Source: Haladaptatus sp. ZSTT2
GTDB taxonomy: Archaea; Halobacteriota; Halobacteria; Halobacteriales; Halococcaceae
Assembly: GCF_037081775.1 (NCBI RefSeq)
Contig: NZ_JBAMHQ010000001.1
Location: 2,418,001 to 2,482,000 of the forward strand
Length of the DNA stretch: 64,000 nt
Reading direction: 5' to 3'
A program made the translations under genes and the position numbers. The notes under the pieces were generated by a model that saw nothing but the letters and a program-made list of their open reading frames with translations, searched no databases and was not told the DNA's origin. Below are positions 62,254 through 64,000 of this stretch, piece by piece. How positions within the stretch are numbered: position 1 is the stretch's first letter; each line of letters starts with the position of its first letter.

Positions 62254-62898
62254 TCAGAGAAATTCAACCAGCATATCCGCAAATTTCTGTTCTGCGCGTC
62301 TGAGGTGGTGTTCGACGGTTCGCCGTCCCACGCCGACTTGTTCAGCGATTTCAGTTGTCGTCGTCCCCCGAGGAATTTCGTAGTATCCACCCTCGTGTGC
62401 CGCGAGGAACACCTCGCGTTGGCGAGCAGAGAGCGTCGGAAGCGCCGATTCAATCGACATGAGCGGCGTGTCCGAGGCGATGCTTTCGAGTTCCTGTTTC
62501 GATTCGACCGTCACCTGCTGGTCTGCGGTAATCGCCCGATAGAAGTTGGTGAGATTCGCCGAGTCGAGGGCCAGCACGCGCACTATTTTCGCCCCCTTCT
62601 CGTAGCGAAGCGGCGGCAACAGCAAGCAGTCGTGGTCGGCGAGATACGATTCGATGTAGTCTGTGCCGTGTTCTTTCAGACAGGCGTTCGTGATGATGAC
62701 TTGGTCTGCGCCGTTATCGATGCGCTCGCGGACGCCCACCTCCGCTTCGACGCGCGCGAGCACGTCGTCTGTGTGCTCGCCAGTCAGGTGCAGGAGGTCG
62801 CAGTGGTCGTTACACCAGAGTTCGATTTCCGTGTCGTTTCGCGCGGTTGCCCGGGCGTATGGGCCGCTTCCTGTGATACGGAACACGGCTTTGTACAT
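62254..62898 (-). CDS. HTH_10-family transcriptional regulator 2
   Basis: A 214-residue protein. Residues 1-150 form an effector domain with several cysteines ([23 protein letters not shown]). The HTH_10 domain is at about 155-207 ([42 protein letters not shown]). It lies between a transporter gene and hutU and is divergent from hutU, so local regulation of histidine use is likely. ATG 62898, with a T-rich TATA box 22-31 bases upstream. Confidence 0.87.
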   Translation of the reverse strand: MYKAVFRITGSGPYARATARNDTEIELWCNDHCDLLHLTGEHTDDVLARVEAEVGVRERIDNGADQVIITNACLKEHGTDYIESYLADHDCLLLPPLRYEKGAKIVRVLALDSANLTNFYRAITADQQVTVESKQELESIASDTPLMSIESALPTLSARQREVFLAAHEGGYYEIPRGTTTTEIAEQVGVGRRTVEHHLRRAEQKFADMLVEFL

Positions 62899-62919
62899 GC
62901 GGCCACTTCGGGGCGTCAG

Positions 62920-62943
62920 TATAAAAATACAGTTCCATATGGA
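62920..62943. promoter_or_regulatory. Divergent promoter of the HTH_10 regulator and hutU with a palindrome
   Basis: tataaaaata at 62920-62929 serves as a TATA box in both directions: 22-31 bases from the regulator ATG (leaderless) and about 60 bases from the hutU ATG (leader of about 35 bases). The perfect 10-bp palindrome tccatatgga at 62934-62943 sits between this box and the expected hutU transcription start, as an operator would. Confidence 0.5.
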
Positions 62944-62986
62944 GACTCCACCCTCTCGGCGTCTCGCCTACTTGGTATGCGTATAC

Positions 62987-64000
62987 ATGGGACACAAGCA
63001 ACCGACCGACCGAAAGAGCCGACTCGGTGAACCCTCCGCGCAGTGGCGCGAGTATCAGGGTGCACCAACCGGTACTGATATCGAATGTAAGGGCTGGCGA
63101 CAAGAAGCGGCCCTCCGAATGCTCAACAACAACTTAGACCCTGACGTAGGCGAAAACCCCGAAGAACTCGTCGTTTACGGTGGAACGGGCCGCGCCGCCC
63201 GCAGTTGGGACGCCTACGACGCGATTCTCGCAGAACTCCGCGAGCTCGACGACGACGAAACCCTGCTCGTCCAGTCTGGCAAGCCCGTGGGCCGATTCAC
63301 CACCCACGAGCGCGCCCCGCGTGTCCTGATTGCGAACTCGAATCTGGTGGGCAAGTGGGACAACTGGGAGCACTTCCACGAACTCGAAGCGAGGGGACTC
63401 ATCATGTACGGCCAGATGACCGCCGGGTCGTGGGCGTACATCGGCACCCAAGGCATCATTCAGGGAACCTACGAAACGCTCGCGGAAGCCGGTCGCCAGC
63501 ACTTCCCTGAAGCCAAGGGACTCACAGGAACCATCACCGTCACCGGCGGCCTCGGCGGGATGGGCGGCGCACAACCGCTTGCAGTGACGATGAACCATGG
63601 CGTGTGCATCGCCGCGGAGGTGGACGAACACCGCATCGACCGTCGCATCGAGACGCGCTACTGCATGGCGAAAACCGACGACTTGGACGAAGCCATCTCG
63701 ATGGCAGAGGAAGCCGCCGCGAAGGGCGAACCGCTCTCGATTGGCCTCCACATGAACGCCGCCGACATGTTCGACGGGATGCTCGAACGCGGCTTCGTCC
63801 CGGACATCGTCACCGACCAGACGAGTGCCCACGACGAACTTGAGGGCTACTATCCAAGCGGCTACACCGTCGAAGCAGCCGACCAACTGCGCGCCGAAAA
63901 TCCCGAGAAGTACGTCGCAGAGAGTCTCGATACGATGGTTCGCCACGTCGAAGGCATCTTAGCGATGCAGGAGCAGGGCGCTATCGCCTTCGAGTACGGG
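62987..64000 (+). CDS. hutU: Urocanate hydratase, N-terminal part (3' end outside window)
   Basis: An open frame of 338 codons from ATG 62987 to the window end, roughly 60 percent of the family length. It converts urocanate to imidazolonepropionate in histidine degradation. Family features: [57 protein letters not shown] and the NAD-site glycine run [14 protein letters not shown]. Other hut genes probably follow outside the window. Confidence 0.95.
   Translation, partial: MGHKQPTDRKSRLGEPSAQWREYQGAPTGTDIECKGWRQEAALRMLNNNLDPDVGENPEELVVYGGTGRAARSWDAYDAILAELRELDDDETLLVQSGKPVGRFTTHERAPRVLIANSNLVGKWDNWEHFHELEARGLIMYGQMTAGSWAYIGTQGIIQGTYETLAEAGRQHFPEAKGLTGTITVTGGLGGMGGAQPLAVTMNHGVCIAAEVDEHRIDRRIETRYCMAKTDDLDEAISMAEEAAAKGEPLSIGLHMNAADMFDGMLERGFVPDIVTDQTSAHDELEGYYPSGYTVEAADQLRAENPEKYVAESLDTMVRHVEGILAMQEQGAIAFEYG

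Overview
The window is chromosomal DNA of a haloarchaeon (class Halobacteria). The genus cannot be fixed from sequence alone. The evidence is a high GC content with G/C-rich third codon positions, Asp/Glu-rich proteins, and archaea-specific genes: glycerol-1-phosphate dehydrogenase, two geranylgeranyl-reductase-type flavoproteins, archaeal NAC, transcription factor S, GfcR and two HTH_10 regulators. Many genes have a TATA-like box about 22-35 bases upstream of the start codon, which implies leaderless mRNAs. The window holds 67 protein genes, two of them cut by the window ends. I found no rRNA, tRNA, CRISPR array, insertion sequence or prophage. Genes are tightly packed, and only one gap (19952-20290) exceeds 300 bases.

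Layout. 1-7.7 kb: end of glutamate synthase, an epimerase, G1P dehydrogenase, a catalytically degenerate Nudix protein, an S9 peptidase, a GT4 glycosyltransferase and an HTH_10 regulator. 7.8-13.6 kb: one-carbon and purine genes, including two gene fusions (FolC-FolP and PurN-AICAR transformylase), then purB. 14.3-20 kb: a compact six-gene lysine operon, dapA-dapB-dapD-lysA-dapF-dapE, of the succinylase branch. 20-29 kb: NYN protein, PUA-NAC-TrmI translation cluster, a multidomain secreted protein, TFS, an MFS transporter, an enoyl-CoA hydratase and several haloarchaeal proteins of unknown function; one of these (28109-29116) looks like a RecB/Cas4-type nuclease with a cysteine cluster. 29-36.7 kb: Nudix hydrolase, S10-like protein, M20 amidohydrolase, Ogt, a geranylgeranyl reductase divergent from a 2Fe-2S ferredoxin, GfcR and a CGFS glutaredoxin. 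36.7-39 kb: a tandem pair of PP-loop proteins that resemble CysD. 39-46 kb: membrane proteins, aldo/keto reductase, a second geranylgeranyl reductase, 2-oxoacid:ferredoxin oxidoreductase (korAB) and an FAD reductase. 46-62 kb: acyl-CoA metabolism (methylmalonyl-CoA mutase and epimerase, short-chain fatty acid transporter, acyl-CoA ligase, enoyl-CoA hydratase, thiolase with DUF35 partner, aldehyde dehydrogenase) together with asparaginase and a second M20 amidohydrolase. 60.8-64 kb: a YjiH-type transporter, an HTH_10 regulator and the start of urocanate hydratase, probably a histidine-utilisation locus.

How the parts may work together. Kor reduces ferredoxin, a 2Fe-2S ferredoxin is encoded back to back with one geranylgeranyl reductase, and a second reductase lies beside korAB, so a link from 2-oxoacid oxidation to saturation of archaeal lipid chains is plausible. 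The right-hand third is mainly catabolic (fatty acids, propionyl/methylmalonyl-CoA, amino-acid amides, histidine).

The most notable unexplained signals are: perfect inverted repeats that place the stop codon in the loop at three gene ends; a cysteine-free CysD-like tandem pair usually liable to be labelled PAPS reductase; the putative Fe-S nuclease; and a shared TCCATAYGGA motif in the promoters of the transporter and urocanate hydratase genes.
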